Shown: in pieces, positions 6,637 through 8,259 of the stretch
Numbering within the stretch: position 1 is the stretch's first letter
Layout of the letters: each line of letters starts with the position of its first letter
DNA from: Ignavibacteriota bacterium
GTDB taxonomy: Bacteria > Bacteroidota > Ignavibacteria > UBA10030 > SZUA-254
Length of the DNA stretch: 8,259 nucleotides
Assembly: GCA_016191715.1 (NCBI GenBank)
Contig: JACPVN010000151.1
Span: 1 to 8,259, forward strand
Direction of reading: 5' to 3'
Made by a program: the position numbers and the translations under genes
Notes under the pieces: model-generated
Told to the model about the DNA's origin: nothing
What the model saw: the letters and a program-made list of their open reading frames with translations, nothing else
The model's database searches: none

Positions 6637-6671
6637 TTCCCTTAAAGTTTTTTTTTTATGTTCACACGTTC

Positions 6672-8259
6672 ATGAAGAAACTGTTTCACTCAATACAAAC
6701 GCATTATTCGCTCTTCCTCATTCTTGGAGTCGGAATCGCGGTTCGACTCTGGAATGTCAACTGGTCGCTCCCGTTCGTCTATGAAGAAGCAACACCGTTT
6801 CTTAAAGCATGGAACATGTGGAACTGGGGAAAAGAGGGTTTAGACTTCAATCCGCATTTCTTCAACTATCCTGCACTTTCAATGTATCTTCAGTTTATTG
6901 CACAGGTAATTCATTATTGGCTCGCTCATTTATTCGGCGTTTACCAGAACCTGTATGCATTCAACCTGGCGTATCAAACTGACCCTACGACCTTCATTCT
7001 CAGTGCACGGATTGTGACAATGCTGTTTGATTGGGGAACAATCATTGCCGTATATGTATTTGCATCTAAAGTAATGAACAGGCAAACCGGAATCATTGCC
7101 GCGCTCCTCGTTACTCTCAATCCTTTGATGATTCGTCATTCCCATCTCATCAATGTAGATACACCGCTTGTCTTCTTCACAACGCTTTCCTTGTATTTCA
7201 TCTTTCAACTCTACAATTCTCCTTCAACAAAATTCTCTGTTCTCTCCGGCATCTCTATCGGACTTGCGACATCCTCAAAATACACGGGCGCCTTTCTCCT
7301 CGGAATTTTTCTTCTGGCTCATCTACTAACTATTCTTAATGATACGCAACATAGAGATATTCACTCAAGCGCTCCACGCCCAACTTCATACACTCTCATT
7401 TCAATCGTGTCATCGCATGTTTCCCTATCAATTTTCTTGGCAGCATTTACTTTCTTCATCATAAATCCTTTCGTCCTTCTCGACACAACAGAATTCCTGA
7501 ACGATTTCTCCTTCGAGCAGGAACACATGGCTACCGGACATTTGGGAGTTGATTCGAGTACAAACGGTTTTGTTTTTTATCTCCTTCAAATCATTCCGGC
7601 AAATATGGGTTGGATGTTTCTCGTTGCCGTTATTTGTTCATTTCTCTTTTTGGCTCTGAAAAAGAATTCTGACTATTGGTTACTTCTTTCATTTCCTGTT
7701 TGTTATTTGATCATTATTTCACTCTGGAAAATGAGGGTAGAACGCTATCTCCTTCCTGTTGTTCCCATCATTATGGTTATCGTTGCTGTCGGAATTCAAC
7801 TGGGAGTTGAGCAACTGAAAATGTATTTCCAATCCGCGAAAAGGAAATTCTTTGATAGAAACAAACGGGATTTCATTCTGAAAAGTGGTATCGTAGTTTT
7901 GTTACTTGTTGTCCCGATTCAAAATATTACTAATTATCAAGCAACACTCGACCTACCGGATACACGAACACTGGCGCGGGATTGGTTACTTAAGAATCTC
8001 ACGGAACATGCGGCAATTGCAACGGGCCCGTTCGGGATTAACTTTCCGAAAGAACGATACAAACGGTTTCAGATTCCTTTTTCGCCTACAGGGGCGGAAA
8101 ACCTTTTCATGTATTATCAGGCAGAATGGTTCGAAGATTTCGATCTTTTGATTGCAAGTGATTATGACTTCGCCCGATTCTCTCAGGATTCAAATCGCTA
8201 CAAAAACATCCTCTCGTATTATGATTCTCTCCGTACAAGATGGAAACTCGTCCACGAAA
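6672..8259 (+). CDS. GT39/ArnT-like membrane glycosyltransferase, C-terminus outside window
   Basis: The frame is open from the ATG at 6672 to the right edge (529 codons plus 1 nt). The N-terminal pattern is that of GT-C glycosyltransferases of the PMT/ArnT type: helix at about 12-28, then RLWNV, then a first extracytoplasmic loop. That loop carries acidic residues (YEEATP, E38/E39) where the family has its catalytic Asp/Glu, followed by NPHFFNYPALSMYL (60-73). About ten hydrophobic helices follow, up to about residue 419. They include the segments LLVTLNPLMIRHSHLINVDTP (145-165) and WKMRVERYLLPVVPI (352-366), which are typical for this group. After about residue 420 a soluble extracytoplasmic part begins (DTRTLARDWLL) and is cut off. 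Such enzymes transfer a sugar from a polyprenyl-phosphate carrier at the outer face of the inner membrane; the acceptor here is unknown. No Shine-Dalgarno is seen before the ATG, and a T10 run and a 5-codon ORF precede it. Confidence 0.88.
   Translation, partial: MKKLFHSIQTHYSLFLILGVGIAVRLWNVNWSLPFVYEEATPFLKAWNMWNWGKEGLDFNPHFFNYPALSMYLQFIAQVIHYWLAHLFGVYQNLYAFNLAYQTDPTTFILSARIVTMLFDWGTIIAVYVFASKVMNRQTGIIAALLVTLNPLMIRHSHLINVDTPLVFFTTLSLYFIFQLYNSPSTKFSVLSGISIGLATSSKYTGAFLLGIFLLAHLLTILNDTQHRDIHSSAPRPTSYTLISIVSSHVSLSIFLAAFTFFIINPFVLLDTTEFLNDFSFEQEHMATGHLGVDSSTNGFVFYLLQIIPANMGWMFLVAVICSFLFLALKKNSDYWLLLSFPVCYLIIISLWKMRVERYLLPVVPIIMVIVAVGIQLGVEQLKMYFQSAKRKFFDRNKRDFILKSGIVVLLLVVPIQNITNYQATLDLPDTRTLARDWLLKNLTEHAAIATGPFGINFPKERYKRFQIPFSPTGAENLFMYYQAEWFEDFDLLIASDYDFARFSQDSNRYKNILSYYDSLRTRWKLVHE

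Noticed and set aside
6614..6657. Hairpin CAATAC/GTATTG followed by T10 as a rho-independent terminator
   Set aside because: The stem is short and AT-rich, 11 nt separate it from the T tract, and it sits in front of a gene with no plus-strand gene upstream to terminate.
6930..7208. Minus-strand ORF of 92 codons inside the glycosyltransferase
   Set aside because: Shadow of the plus-strand membrane protein; composition is Cys/Lys/Glu-rich without any recognisable pattern.
7906..8151. Plus-strand ORF of 81 codons
   Set aside because: Out-of-frame shadow of the glycosyltransferase, whose own frame stays open to the window edge.

Overview
This window looks like a chromosomal segment from a bacterium of the FCB group, most plausibly an Ignavibacteria/Chlorobi-like lineage. 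This is inferred from gene content and not from a marker-gene comparison. The clues are moderate GC, a secreted Asp-box beta-propeller protein of the kind these bacteria often export, a crotonase with a sequence style common in Bacteroidota, and a SecG with a Pro/Gln-rich tail. Several genes carry recognisable Shine-Dalgarno sites (apt, the LOG gene, the propeller gene), which argues against a typical Bacteroidota member that has largely dropped them.

The left three quarters (about 1-6440) is one long minus-strand series. Read in transcription order it is: secG (6439-6107), tRNA-Lys(CUU) (6099-6027), a YgfZ/GcvT-like folate-binding protein (5995-4982), a pteridine-reductase-like SDR (4985-4245), a LOG-family phosphoribohydrolase (4235-3402), an enoyl-CoA hydratase/isomerase (3366-2584), apt (2590-2054), an exported lipoprotein (2035-1184) and a secreted beta-propeller protein (1187 to beyond position 1). 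Gaps are 35 nt or less, and three junctions overlap: YgfZ/SDR by 4 nt, crotonase/apt by 7 nt and lipoprotein/propeller by 4 nt. No convincing terminator lies between any of them, so one polycistronic transcript is likely.

The right part holds a 232-bp divergent intergenic region (6440-6671) with candidate promoters for both directions and a short dyad over the rightward -10. It is followed by a plus-strand GT39-type membrane glycosyltransferase that runs off the right edge.

Functionally the minus-strand series is mostly housekeeping: protein export (secG), translation (tRNA), iron-sulfur maintenance with folate (YgfZ), pterin or short-chain reduction (SDR), purine-base release and recapture (LOG and Apt) and acyl-CoA metabolism (crotonase). 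It ends with a two-gene cell-surface pair. I found no CRISPR array, transposase, phage gene or obvious defence system, and nothing that clearly forms a new system. The most interesting points are the LOG/Apt and YgfZ/pterin-reductase pairings, the coupled lipoprotein/propeller pair and the dyad-flanked promoter.
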